From Candidatus Gastranaerophilales bacterium (GTDB lineage Bacteria; Cyanobacteriota; Vampirovibrionia; Gastranaerophilales; Gastranaerophilaceae): 64,000 bases of DNA. The notes under the pieces were generated by a model, which was given only the letters and a program-made list of their open reading frames with translations, was not told the DNA's origin and searched no databases. Below are positions 1-8,805 of the stretch, one piece after another. The stretch spans positions 140,358 through 204,357 of the forward strand of contig CALVBS010000005.1 of NCBI GenBank assembly GCA_944325865.1, in the 5' to 3' direction. Made by a program: the position numbers and the translations under genes. How positions within the stretch are numbered: the stretch's first letter is position 1; every line of letters begins with the position of its first letter.

Positions 1-2
1 TA

Positions 3-80
3 ATGCCTATGTTCAAAAAAGGGATGATGAAAAAGGTTCTAAACTCTCTCTTGTTTCAAGATAAATCTAAATCAAAATAA
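3..80 (+). CDS. C-terminal tail of an upstream plus-strand gene (partial)
   Basis: The frame starting at base 3 stays open until a TAA at 78-80, 10 bases before a strong terminator hairpin, so it is the better candidate for the end of a gene that enters from the left. It is rich in lysine and ends in a DKSKSK tail. The neighbouring frame also stays open, to a stop at 62-64, so the frame assignment is uncertain. No function can be assigned from 25 residues. Confidence 0.35.
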   Translation: MPMFKKGMMKKVLNSLLFQDKSKSK

Positions 81-90
81 ATTTATATAA

Positions 91-122
91 AAAAAGACGG
101 TTTTATAAAACCGTCTTTTTTT
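91..122. terminator. Bidirectional intrinsic terminator
   Basis: A 14-bp perfect inverted repeat (AAAAAGACGGTTTT) with a 2-3 base loop is flanked by an A-run on the left and a T-run on the right. It can stop both the upstream plus-strand gene and secA, whose stop codon lies 60 bases away. Confidence 0.85.
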
Positions 123-181
123 ATACTCAGAAATAAACAATGTGATTTCTTATTTTTAAACCGCATTATTCAAATTTGGTC

Positions 182-2818
182 TTAGACTAAACCTTCATCA
201 GGACCATTCATTATCTGAATACCGAATTTAGTTCTGAACAGGTGTTTTACGGTATCTTCCTGAATTTCAAACATCATTTTATTGAATAAGTCATAAGCTT
301 CACGTTTGTATTCAATAAGCGGATCTTTCTGGCCGTAGGCTCTCAACCCGATTCCTTCACGCAACATATCAATATTATGAAGATGATCTATCCATTTGTT
401 ATCAATCACTCTTAAAAGAATATCTTTTTCAAGATTTCTTATTACGTTATTACCCGAAAATGCTTCCTGAGGAACAAATTGCGGATCATATTTTGAAACA
501 ACATCGTTGTAAAAATTGATAACTTCTTCTTCATGAGTTCTATATGCCTGAATTGCGAAGTCTTTAAGTTTATTATAAATTGCATCATATCTTAATCCCT
601 GAATATCATTCACCGTAAAATGATTGAGCTGCGGTATAATTGAGTGCAGTTCCTTTATCATACGTTGAAGGTCTTCAAATACATATTCTTCAGGATTTTG
701 ATCTGAGGCTATATAGCTTCCGACAAGTCTGTCAATTTCTTTTTCTATCATGTAGTAAATATCCTCGCTCAAATCCTGACCGAAAAGAACTTTTCTACGC
801 TGGGCATAGAATTTTTCACGCTGAATATTCATAACATCATCGTATTCAAGTACACTTTTTCTTATATCAAAGTGATAAGTTTCGACTTTTTTCTGAGCTG
901 ATTGAATTTGCCTTGTAATAAGCGGGTGTTCTATAGCCATTGTCTCCTCAACATTTAAGGCATTCATCAATGAAGTAATCTTGTCTCCGCCGAAAATTCT
1001 CATAAGATTATCTTCCAGAGAAAGGAAAAATCTTGTAGAACCAGGGTCTCCCTGTCGTGCTGCACGACCTCTCAACTGATTGTCTATACGTCTTGATTCA
1101 TGGCGTTCTGTACCTATTACATGAAGCCCGCCGGCTTCTACAACCTTTGCATGCTCAGCTTCTGTAATCTTTTTAGCTGCAGCCATTGCCTCATTCTTCT
1201 TTTCTTCATAATCCGGAGAATCCGGAGTAATTCCATGTTTTTCCAAATCTTCTTTAGCAAGGAATTCAGCGTTACCGCCTAAAAGGATATCGGTACCGCG
1301 GCCTGCCATATTGGTTGCAATGGTAACAGCCCCTACACGACCGGCCTGTGCAATAATATATGCCTCTTTTTCGTGGTGTTTAGCGTTAAGAACGTTATGC
1401 TTAATACCACGTTGAGTTAAAAGATGCGATACATATTCCGATTTTTCAATACTGATTGTCCCGACAAGAACCGGTCTGCCAATGTTGTGCTGTGCGATAA
1501 TATCTTCCACAACAGCATTGAATTTTGCACGTTCATTTTTGTATATTACATCAGGATAATTAATTCTTATATCGGGTTTATTTGTTGGAATTGTCGTAAC
1601 TTCAAGATTATAAATTTTTCCAAACTCTGCTTCTTCCGTCATTGCTGTACCGGTCATACCGGATAATTTTGGATAAAGCCTAAACAGGTTCTGGAAAGTA
1701 ATGCTTGCCAGAGTCTGCGTTTCATCCTGAATTTCAACTCCTTCTTTTGCTTCAATAGCCTGATGAAGACCATCTGACCAGCGTCGGCCTTCCATAATTC
1801 TTCCCGTAAACTCATCAACAATCATAACCTCATTGTTTCTTACAACATAATCAGTATCTTTGATGAATAATTCTTTTGCCTTTAAGGCCTGCAAAAGGTG
1901 ATGGGCATATTGTGTATTAATATCAAACAAATCTTTAATTTGCAAAAGCTCTTGAGCTTTATCAATACCGTCTTCTGTCAGAATTACGTTTTTATTTTTC
2001 TCATCAACTTCGTAATCTTTATCTTTAGTTAATTTAGGGGCAATCGTTGCCATAACCCTGTAAAGTTCGGCTGATTTTTCCAGTCTTCCGCTGATGATTA
2101 AAGGAGTTCTTGCCTCATCAATCAAAATACTGTCAACTTCATCAATAATTGCATAATTATAAGGTCTTTGAACAAGGGCATCCGGACTTTGTGCCATATT
2201 ATCGCGAAGATAATCAAACCCGAACTCATTGTTTGTACCGTATGTAATATCACAGTCATATGCGTGTTTTTTGGCGGCATAATCATCCATTGTACGCCCG
2301 CCCGAAAGAATCACTCCGACTGAAAGCCCGAGAAATTTATAAATCTTGCCCATCCACTCACTGTCACGTTTTGCAAGATAATCGTTCACCGTAATTACGT
2401 GGACACCTTTACCTGTCAAGGCATTAAGATATGCCGGAAGAGTAGCTACAAGAGTTTTACCTTCACCGGTTCTCATTTCTGCAATATGACCGTTATGCAG
2501 GAAATAACCTCCTATTAACTGGACATCAAAGTGTCTCATATTCAAAACCCTTTTACCTGCTTCTCTGACTGTAGCAAAAGCTTCAGGAAGAATTTTATCC
2601 AGAGCCTCTTTTTCCAGTTTTCTGTCCGTTTTAAAATCTTTAGAAGTCGGACGTTTTGCAAGAATCGCCTTAAATTCGTCCGTTTTTGCTCTCAATTCCT
2701 CATCACTGAGCATTGAAAACTGAGGTTCCAGAGCATTTATATGTTCAACAATCCCCATCATATGTTTAATCTTTTTTTCGTTAGGATCGCCGAATATTTT
2801 TAATAAAAAATCTAGCAT
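182..2818 (-). CDS. secA: Preprotein translocase ATPase SecA
   Basis: SecA is the cytoplasmic motor that pushes unfolded preproteins through SecYEG by ATP hydrolysis. The 878-residue protein starts [10 protein letters not shown], typical for the family. It carries the Walker A motif TGEGKT at residues 117-122, the Walker B/DEAD-like stretch [13 protein letters not shown] near residue 225, the GMTGTA motif of the preprotein cross-linking region, and the [10 protein letters not shown] and [11 protein letters not shown] motifs of the second nucleotide-binding fold. The C terminus ends without the cysteine-rich zinc-binding SEC-C tail found in many proteobacterial SecA proteins, so a SecB-independent enzyme is likely. 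A GGAGAGG ribosome site lies 11 bases before the ATG. The gene is divergent from ychF. Confidence 0.97.
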   Translation of the reverse strand: MLDFLLKIFGDPNEKKIKHMMGIVEHINALEPQFSMLSDEELRAKTDEFKAILAKRPTSKDFKTDRKLEKEALDKILPEAFATVREAGKRVLNMRHFDVQLIGGYFLHNGHIAEMRTGEGKTLVATLPAYLNALTGKGVHVITVNDYLAKRDSEWMGKIYKFLGLSVGVILSGGRTMDDYAAKKHAYDCDITYGTNNEFGFDYLRDNMAQSPDALVQRPYNYAIIDEVDSILIDEARTPLIISGRLEKSAELYRVMATIAPKLTKDKDYEVDEKNKNVILTEDGIDKAQELLQIKDLFDINTQYAHHLLQALKAKELFIKDTDYVVRNNEVMIVDEFTGRIMEGRRWSDGLHQAIEAKEGVEIQDETQTLASITFQNLFRLYPKLSGMTGTAMTEEAEFGKIYNLEVTTIPTNKPDIRINYPDVIYKNERAKFNAVVEDIIAQHNIGRPVLVGTISIEKSEYVSHLLTQRGIKHNVLNAKHHEKEAYIIAQAGRVGAVTIATNMAGRGTDILLGGNAEFLAKEDLEKHGITPDSPDYEEKKNEAMAAAKKITEAEHAKVVEAGGLHVIGTERHESRRIDNQLRGRAARQGDPGSTRFFLSLEDNLMRIFGGDKITSLMNALNVEETMAIEHPLITRQIQSAQKKVETYHFDIRKSVLEYDDVMNIQREKFYAQRRKVLFGQDLSEDIYYMIEKEIDRLVGSYIASDQNPEEYVFEDLQRMIKELHSIIPQLNHFTVNDIQGLRYDAIYNKLKDFAIQAYRTHEEEVINFYNDVVSKYDPQFVPQEAFSGNNVIRNLEKDILLRVIDNKWIDHLHNIDMLREGIGLRAYGQKDPLIEYKREAYDLFNKMMFEIQEDTVKHLFRTKFGIQIMNGPDEGLV

Positions 2819-2929
2819 TATTAAATTATCCTCTCCAAATTTAGTCTGTAATTATGTTTAAATGGTAGCATGGACATGAAAAAAATGATAGTCCGTGATT
2901 ATTAAGTTATTCACTTTTTCACGTTTTTC

Positions 2930-2938
2930 TGTTAAAAT
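2930..2938 (+). promoter_or_regulatory. Extended -10 promoter element for ychF
   Basis: TGTTAAAAT is an extended -10 (TGn plus TAAAAT) 35 bases before the ychF ATG. The preceding T-rich run containing TTTTTCACG closely resembles the run before the gene at 5930, where TGATAAAAT follows. Confidence 0.55.
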
Positions 2939-2973
2939 AAGTATAAGATGTAGCTTAATAAGGAAAAAGATTA

Positions 2974-4068
2974 ATGTTAAGAACCGGAATTGTAGGGCTT
3001 CCGAATGTCGGAAAATCAACTTTATTCAATGCACTTACAAGTGCAAAAAATGCACAGAGTGCCAACTATCCGTTTTGTACAATAGAACCTAATGTCGGAG
3101 TCGTAAATGTTCCGGACGAAAGACTGGAAGTTCTTGCTAAACTGTGTAATTCAAAAGAAATTATTCCTACCGCGATTGAGTTTGTAGATATTGCGGGACT
3201 GGTAAAAGGTGCCAGTAAGGGCGAAGGACTTGGAAACCAGTTTCTTCACAATATCCGTGAAGTTGACGCAATAATTCAGGTTGTAAGATGTTTTGACGAT
3301 CCTAATACTATTCACGTTTCAGGTAAGGTAGATCCGCTTGAGGATATTGAAACCATTAACACAGAGCTTGCACTTGCGGATATTACCTCTGTTGAAAAGA
3401 GAATGGCCAGAATTGCCAAAACCGTTAAATCGGGAGACAAAGATGCCGTTCTTGAACAAAAAGTTCTTGATAAATTGATGGAATTACTTTTTAAAGGAAC
3501 ATTTATCAATGCAAAAGAAATTTTTAATGAAGATGAAATGCCGTTTGTAAAACAGTTGAATTTAATGTCAACAAAGCCGGTAATTTATGCGGCAAATGTT
3601 TCTGAATTTGATTTGAAAAACGGAAACGACTATACAAAACTTGTTGATGAGTACGCAAAGGCTCACTGTGCCGAAATGGTTATAATTTCCGCTAAAATTG
3701 AACAGGAACTTTCCGAACTCGGACCTGAATCTTTAGAATATTTAAAAGAACTCGGTATTGATGACAGTGGAATTAACAGAATGATTAAGCACGTATATCA
3801 CCTTTTAGATTTACGTACATTCCTGACGGCCGGAGAAAAAGAAGTTCGTGCCTGGACTATACCGGCAGGAGCAAAAGCTCCACAGGCTGCCGGCGTAATC
3901 CACTCTGATTTCGAAAAAGGATTTATCAGAGCGGAAATTACTCCATACGAAGATTTTGTAAAACTCGGCTCTTACACAGCCTGCAAAGAAAAAGGTGTTA
4001 CCCGTCTTGAAGGTAAAGATTATGAAGTTCAGGACGGAGATATTGTTCATTTTAGATTTGCTGTATAG
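2974..4068 (+). CDS. ychF: Redox-regulated ATPase YchF (OLA1/Obg-like family)
   Basis: YchF is a universally conserved P-loop NTPase of the Obg family that prefers ATP and associates with ribosomes and the proteasome/stress machinery. The 364-residue product has the G1 motif GLPNVGKST at residues 8-16, the DIAGLVKGAS G3 region, and the C-terminal TGS-like domain ending in DYEVQDGDIVHFRFAV, all characteristic of YchF. An AAGGA ribosome site precedes the ATG. The gene stands alone between a dedicated promoter and a strong terminator. Confidence 0.97.
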   Translation: MLRTGIVGLPNVGKSTLFNALTSAKNAQSANYPFCTIEPNVGVVNVPDERLEVLAKLCNSKEIIPTAIEFVDIAGLVKGASKGEGLGNQFLHNIREVDAIIQVVRCFDDPNTIHVSGKVDPLEDIETINTELALADITSVEKRMARIAKTVKSGDKDAVLEQKVLDKLMELLFKGTFINAKEIFNEDEMPFVKQLNLMSTKPVIYAANVSEFDLKNGNDYTKLVDEYAKAHCAEMVIISAKIEQELSELGPESLEYLKELGIDDSGINRMIKHVYHLLDLRTFLTAGEKEVRAWTIPAGAKAPQAAGVIHSDFEKGFIRAEITPYEDFVKLGSYTACKEKGVTRLEGKDYEVQDGDIVHFRFAV

Positions 4069-4090
4069 AGATTATAAACTTATATTAATA

Positions 4091-4124
4091 AATAGAGCCT
4101 CCCTGCAAAAGGGAGGCTCTATTT
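4091..4124 (+). terminator. Intrinsic terminator of ychF
   Basis: AATAGAGCCTCCC and GGGAGGCTCTATT form a 13-bp stem with a short loop, followed by T-rich sequence, 23 bases after the ychF stop. It may also serve the converging minus-strand gene at 4159. Confidence 0.85.
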
Positions 4125-4158
4125 ATATATGTTAAACTAAAATGCGAAATTCAATTAT

Positions 4159-5748
4159 CTATTTCTTTTCGTTACTATAATCGGCAGTTCCCGGGAACTC
4201 ATTTGAACCTGTGACTTTTCTTGTAATCCAGTATTGGATTTTCGGAATAAATGTTGATAAGAAGGCTGCAGATATTGCAAATCCAAGTCCCCAGTTAAAT
4301 GCATTTTTAATATAATTTTCACGGCAGACTCTATTCAAAAGATCTGCAGTTATTTCTTTTCCTTTTGCCTTTTTGATTATAGTATTCACATACTCTTCCA
4401 TATCTTTCTGGATTTTTATAAAGGTTTTCTGCGATACAAACCTTAAATCTTTATCAAAAGACGGTTCTTTTATTTTTCCGGTAAACAGGTTCTGGTCGGA
4501 TGTTGAGCATCTGAATACATTCTTCAGGAATTCCGGCATTTTTAATGCTCCGCCGGTAAATACATCTTCAATCTGATGTTTGGAAATCACGGATTTTCCT
4601 GCAATTTTCGGCTGCAATTCCGACATACCCTGTGCATCTTTTGCAAGTTTTTCATATTTATCTTTCGGAGCAATATCTTTGAGGTATTCAAGGAATTTAT
4701 CCAAATCAATAACATCGCTTCGGACAGCCAATTCTTCAGCGAGTTTTGGTGTAATCATATAGCGGTCTGCACTGTTGCCCAGTACAACTGACTTAAAGGC
4801 TTCCGGAGTCATTTTATTGTCATTAGCTTTCAATACATTCAAAAGATGGTCATTAACCTGTTTTGCAGCAACCGGATCTAAACGGCTGGATTTGCCATCC
4901 TGAATTTTATTCAACAGCATTGCAATAACAGGCATATTAAACATATAGAAATAACTTGATGAAATATCTCTGAATAATACTTCCGTCCTTTCGTGGCTGT
5001 TTCTTGCACAAATTCCTCTGCCGAGCCATACGCCCATATCAGTCGATAAAAGCTGGTATTTAGGATTATTTTCAAAATTAAATGCAAGAGACATTAAAGT
5101 CTGCGGAGAAATAGCACCGAAACTTACGTCTTTTTTCTCATCTTTATCAAGAAAATCACTTATGTCATATTGTTTTAGAGCGGCATATTGATTATTTTTA
5201 TCAGCATTAACCGGTTTTTGCTGCGGATTTTGTTCCTGATTTTTGTTTTTCTTCAGAATATATCTTGTGATAGCCTGATTAACTTTCGGCAAAGCTATAC
5301 CGACAAGGCAGTTTGCAAGAATAATACTTGTAATAACTTTTCCAAACTTGTATTTTGCAATAATTTTTTCAGCTTTTTCAGGCTCAAATTTAAGCTGATC
5401 CGCAAATTTTTTCATATAATTCTTAAACGGATTACGCAAAGCATCTTTTCCGGTATCAAAATCCGTTTCAGGCAGTTTATACAATTTTTCACCGACAAAC
5501 TTATCAATTAATTTATCAAATAAAGGTACTCCGCTAAACCAGAATGCAGCACCAATCATTTCTTCTGTCAGACGTTCGCGGGCTTCGGTAAAACCGCCTC
5601 TTTGATAGGCCTGATACGTTCTCCCGCCTTCTACAAATGCTTCCAAAAGCATAACCGGAACAATAGAGCGGCTGGCAAAACCCTTTACAAATTTTCGCCC
5701 GTAACTAAAGTCTTTCAGTGTCTGATTTGGAGTAACTTTTATGTCCAT
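4159..5748 (-). CDS. Conserved protein of unknown function with membrane segments
   Basis: I do not recognise a family for this 529-residue protein. It has hydrophobic stretches near residues 152-172 (ITSIILANCLVGIALP) and near the C terminus (GLGFAISAAFLSTFIP), which look like two membrane-spanning or membrane-associated helices flanking a large charged central region. The N terminus has no cleavable signal peptide. Residues 12-19 contain DFSYGRKF, an aromatic/glycine motif reminiscent of the short N-terminal F-x-G motifs in other unknown proteins of this window. It starts at an ATG with an AGAAGG site about 12 bases upstream. It converges on ychF and is divergent from the gene at 5930. It is probably lineage-specific. 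Confidence 0.75.
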   Translation of the reverse strand: MDIKVTPNQTLKDFSYGRKFVKGFASRSIVPVMLLEAFVEGGRTYQAYQRGGFTEARERLTEEMIGAAFWFSGVPLFDKLIDKFVGEKLYKLPETDFDTGKDALRNPFKNYMKKFADQLKFEPEKAEKIIAKYKFGKVITSIILANCLVGIALPKVNQAITRYILKKNKNQEQNPQQKPVNADKNNQYAALKQYDISDFLDKDEKKDVSFGAISPQTLMSLAFNFENNPKYQLLSTDMGVWLGRGICARNSHERTEVLFRDISSSYFYMFNMPVIAMLLNKIQDGKSSRLDPVAAKQVNDHLLNVLKANDNKMTPEAFKSVVLGNSADRYMITPKLAEELAVRSDVIDLDKFLEYLKDIAPKDKYEKLAKDAQGMSELQPKIAGKSVISKHQIEDVFTGGALKMPEFLKNVFRCSTSDQNLFTGKIKEPSFDKDLRFVSQKTFIKIQKDMEEYVNTIIKKAKGKEITADLLNRVCRENYIKNAFNWGLGFAISAAFLSTFIPKIQYWITRKVTGSNEFPGTADYSNEKK

Positions 5749-5897
5749 TATTAAAATTAACCTTCTACCTCTTATTTAATTATCCTGAAAATTATTTTTT
5801 GCCTAATATGAAATGAATATTAAAAAATCTTTACAGTATGATTTAAGTTTTGTAAAAGATATAATATAAAATGGCAATGTTTTTTTTTCACGGTTTT

Positions 5898-5906
5898 TGA
5901 TAAAAT
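5898..5906 (+). promoter_or_regulatory. Extended -10 promoter element
   Basis: TGATAAAAT (TGn plus TAAAAT) follows a T-run ending in TTTTTCACGG, closely matching the promoter region of ychF. It lies 23 bases before the ATG of the gene at 5930. Confidence 0.5.
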
Positions 5907-5929
5907 CGGAAGTAGAAGGATTTAATATT

Positions 5930-6727
5930 ATGCGTATTAATAACATTTCTGGTAATAATCAACAATCATTTACTCACTTACATTTAGATAATGAAAATAA
6001 AACATCAAAGGAGAAAAAAGTACATTTAGCATCAATAGCCGGCAGTGCTTTAGGAGTCGGAGCAGCTTATGCATTTCATGCTAAAAAGCAAGGTTTTTCA
6101 CTCAATCCAAAAAGAATTTTAAGAACACCGGTTAAAGATTGGTCACTGATAAAACTTTTTGATAAGAAAAATCCTGACAGAAAACTTATTAAATTGCATG
6201 AAAAAGAAATTTTAACAATGGCTGGAAGTTCTGTTGCAGGAGGATTTATCGGAGGTTCAATCACTGATGATAAAAAGAATATAAAAGCAAAAGGCAGAGA
6301 GGCTCTTAACCAAATACTGGGAAATGTACTTATTCCGGTTGGTTTTGTTAGCGGAGCGTCCAAAATTTATACCAAATATAAACCACAGATTTTAAGCCAT
6401 GTACCACAAATTAAATCTAATGGAAAATTTATAAAACATTTTAATAAAGCACTAAAATATATACCGTCATCCATAATGACACTTGCTGCACTTGGTGCAG
6501 GAATAATTACGGGGAACAAAGTTTCAAACTTTATAAACGAAAAACTTTATCATAAAGAAGTTGATCGAAAAATCAAAGGAACGGACTTTGCACCACATGT
6601 TGATGACTTGAGTATGGCAGTATCGCTTATGGCAAAGCAATCAAAGTTTTCATCTGCAATAGCTAATACAGTACCAGTTTTCTTATGTTTCCCTGGAATA
6701 GAAACAGGAACGGCAAAAGAAAAATAA
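5930..6727 (+). CDS. Hypothetical protein with glycine-rich hydrophobic segments
   Basis: This 265-residue protein is not recognised. I chose the ATG at 5930 over an in-frame TTG at 5897 because AGAAGGA sits 9 bases before it and the TTG lies inside the -10 element. The N terminus (MRINNISG, then QQSF) resembles the short leaders on other unknown proteins here. Three hydrophobic, alanine/glycine-rich stretches follow: around residues 38-52 (ASIAGSALGVGAAYAF), 102-115 (MAGSSVAGGFIGGS) and 186-200 (SIMTLAALGAGIITG). These could be membrane helices or hairpins. It is transcribed alone and ends before a strong hairpin. Confidence 0.7.
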   Translation: MRINNISGNNQQSFTHLHLDNENKTSKEKKVHLASIAGSALGVGAAYAFHAKKQGFSLNPKRILRTPVKDWSLIKLFDKKNPDRKLIKLHEKEILTMAGSSVAGGFIGGSITDDKKNIKAKGREALNQILGNVLIPVGFVSGASKIYTKYKPQILSHVPQIKSNGKFIKHFNKALKYIPSSIMTLAALGAGIITGNKVSNFINEKLYHKEVDRKIKGTDFAPHVDDLSMAVSLMAKQSKFSSAIANTVPVFLCFPGIETGTAKEK

Positions 6728-6751
6728 ATAATTTAATTGTAAATAATTAGT

Positions 6752-6784
6752 AAAACAGCAGTCTTTTATCGACTGCTGTTTTAT
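6752..6784. terminator. Bidirectional intrinsic terminator
   Basis: AAAACAGCAGTC and GACTGCTGTTTT form a 12-bp perfect stem around a 7-base loop between two converging genes, with A and T runs on the outer flanks. Confidence 0.85.
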
Positions 6785-6809
6785 CAATAATTAATTTACT
6801 TCTGATTTA

Positions 6810-8774
6810 TTATTCTTTTTCTTTTAGAATATTTGCGTATTTTTCCAGTCTGTCCAAAAGCGGCTGCATTCTCGCATTAATTGTATTTCTAAAATGGTCA
6901 ACCTCTTTTGGATTTGTATTTAGCTGGTTTACAATCATTCTATCCATTTTAGCTCTGACTGCAATCTTCAAAATTTCAGGAAGATTCATTGCAGTAGGTT
7001 CATCTGATGATAAATTCTTATAATATGCATCTTCAAAATTTTCATTAAGTCGAAGTTTCCAATTAGTACTACACTTCTGCCCACCGTAATTATAAACCTG
7101 ATTAATTCCAAAAAAGTCCGCAAACGAAATTTGTATCTTATTGGAACTCATAAATACATCCGCAAATTTTGCTTTCAATCTTTCCATTGGATTACTGATA
7201 ATTTTTGATTCAAAAGCCTTTCTTTCATTTGTTCTTGCCGGATCAGAATTAAGATAGCCGCTAAGATAGTCAAAACTCCAAGTAGGGTCATGCATTTTGC
7301 CATCCTCTTTCACATATTTGATACCCGGCAAAGAATCATGGGAACCCAAATATGACCAGTTATTACCCTTGTTATCTTGTTCTCTTGCAACTTCTGCTCG
7401 TGTATAAGACAATTCTGTTATACCCGAGAGTTTTAGTTTTCCATAGAAAAGTTCATCAAATCCCGGAGGATGAGCTCCTAAATCTTCCCAAATAGCATTA
7501 TCCGGTTCCAGCTCATATTGTTTCATTATCGGAATAATTATTTTTTCAAGAATTTTCCAATAGTTCCCCTTAGGGTCTAACCCCATATCAGACAAGAATC
7601 CGGCATCCAGTTTATTAAGCTCAAGTTTGCCATTTGAATTATATGAAACTGTATTTTTGTTATAAACATATGGATTTACCAAACCGAAGACATGATCAAT
7701 TCTTACATTTTCGCAATCTTGAAGTGCTGATTCCAGTTTTGCACGAATAAAGTCACCAGCAGGCCCAAGAGTTCCGTTAGGCTTAAATAGTTTATTCGGA
7801 TCCGGAACTGGAAAATCCCATAATTGTGGACCATTTGGTCCAGAAGGACATCCCATCCTCATATCTTTCATAAATGCATCTTTATAAATATATTCTTCAA
7901 CCTTTGATGTTCCGACAAGCTGATCTGCATTATACTTAAAGCCGGCTCGTTTACGGAAATCCTTATGTTCTTTCATTTGTTTATTTATTAAAAACTGGGT
8001 GAAACAATATAGCCCGATATCTTTTCCGTTACGATTAATTAAGTACTTATAACGATCAAGGGCTTTAAGATTTCTCTGATCAAGAAGTTCTGGTAAATTT
8101 TTATCAATCTCGCTCTCCCACTGTTCAAATTTATCAGTTCCGTAAATCTGACTCAACGCATTAAACAAACCTTCTTTCATAACCCTCTGCCCATTCTGAT
8201 TTTTGAATGCACTGTATTCTTTGTTAAGAGCCAGAGCTTTCGGGTCGTGGGTTCTTACTTTAAGAACAAAATTTTCATAAGCTTCCTCTAGAACTTTGTC
8301 ATAGTTTTCAAATGCTTCATAAAACTGTGAATAAGTATAATTTCTGTCCCTATCATTATACTGAACTGCATACTGAGCAAGTTTTTCATCGGAAATCAAA
8401 TTAGCATATTCATCTGTAGAAAGAGCGTTCAAGTCTATAAATAATTTATTTTTTGCCCATACTGTTGAAGCATACGGGGAAATATCCCGTCTTTTAATCT
8501 CACCTAACGGTCCGAGTTGAGTAGAGGTAAAACCATGAAGTTTTTCAAATTCAATTACGTCTTTTGATAAAGCATTGAATGGTGAACCGACTCCCATATC
8601 GTTCTTTGATACAGGAAAACAGGTTCCATGCATTATCAAAGAAACATCTTTAATCCCCAGAAAATCATATGCCTGACGAATTGTGTCATGCTTATATTCT
8701 AATTTTTCATTGTCTCTTAGTTTTCTCTGAAACACCGGAGAAGTATTGAGAGCTGGTATTTTCATAATCTGCAT
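6810..8774 (-). CDS. malQ: 4-alpha-glucanotransferase-like GH77 enzyme (amylomaltase)
   Basis: GH77 enzymes move alpha-1,4-glucan chains between acceptors in glycogen and maltodextrin metabolism. The protein shows the family landmarks in order: GSPFNALS near 63-70, RRDISPYAST at 95-104, a GCPSGPNGPQLWDFP segment at 308-322 that matches the substrate-loop region, RIDH at 358-361 with nucleophile candidate Asp360, EDLG at 430-433 with acid/base candidate Glu430, and GSHD at 477-480 with the third carboxylate. At 654 residues it is longer than typical amylomaltases, mainly because of an extra helical segment around residues 140-300. It has no signal peptide. It is the last gene of the bamA run, 31 bases after the FlhA-like gene. 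The overall sequence is divergent, so donor and acceptor preferences are open. Confidence 0.85.
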   Translation of the reverse strand: MQIMKIPALNTSPVFQRKLRDNEKLEYKHDTIRQAYDFLGIKDVSLIMHGTCFPVSKNDMGVGSPFNALSKDVIEFEKLHGFTSTQLGPLGEIKRRDISPYASTVWAKNKLFIDLNALSTDEYANLISDEKLAQYAVQYNDRDRNYTYSQFYEAFENYDKVLEEAYENFVLKVRTHDPKALALNKEYSAFKNQNGQRVMKEGLFNALSQIYGTDKFEQWESEIDKNLPELLDQRNLKALDRYKYLINRNGKDIGLYCFTQFLINKQMKEHKDFRKRAGFKYNADQLVGTSKVEEYIYKDAFMKDMRMGCPSGPNGPQLWDFPVPDPNKLFKPNGTLGPAGDFIRAKLESALQDCENVRIDHVFGLVNPYVYNKNTVSYNSNGKLELNKLDAGFLSDMGLDPKGNYWKILEKIIIPIMKQYELEPDNAIWEDLGAHPPGFDELFYGKLKLSGITELSYTRAEVAREQDNKGNNWSYLGSHDSLPGIKYVKEDGKMHDPTWSFDYLSGYLNSDPARTNERKAFESKIISNPMERLKAKFADVFMSSNKIQISFADFFGINQVYNYGGQKCSTNWKLRLNENFEDAYYKNLSSDEPTAMNLPEILKIAVRAKMDRMIVNQLNTNPKEVDHFRNTINARMQPLLDRLEKYANILKEKE

Positions 8775-8805
8775 ATTATATTAAAACCCCTAAATATTTT
8801 TTTTG

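Noticed and set aside
1100..1666. Short plus-strand ORFs inside secA
   Set aside because: They are antisense shadows of a highly conserved gene, without ribosome sites or recognisable protein features.
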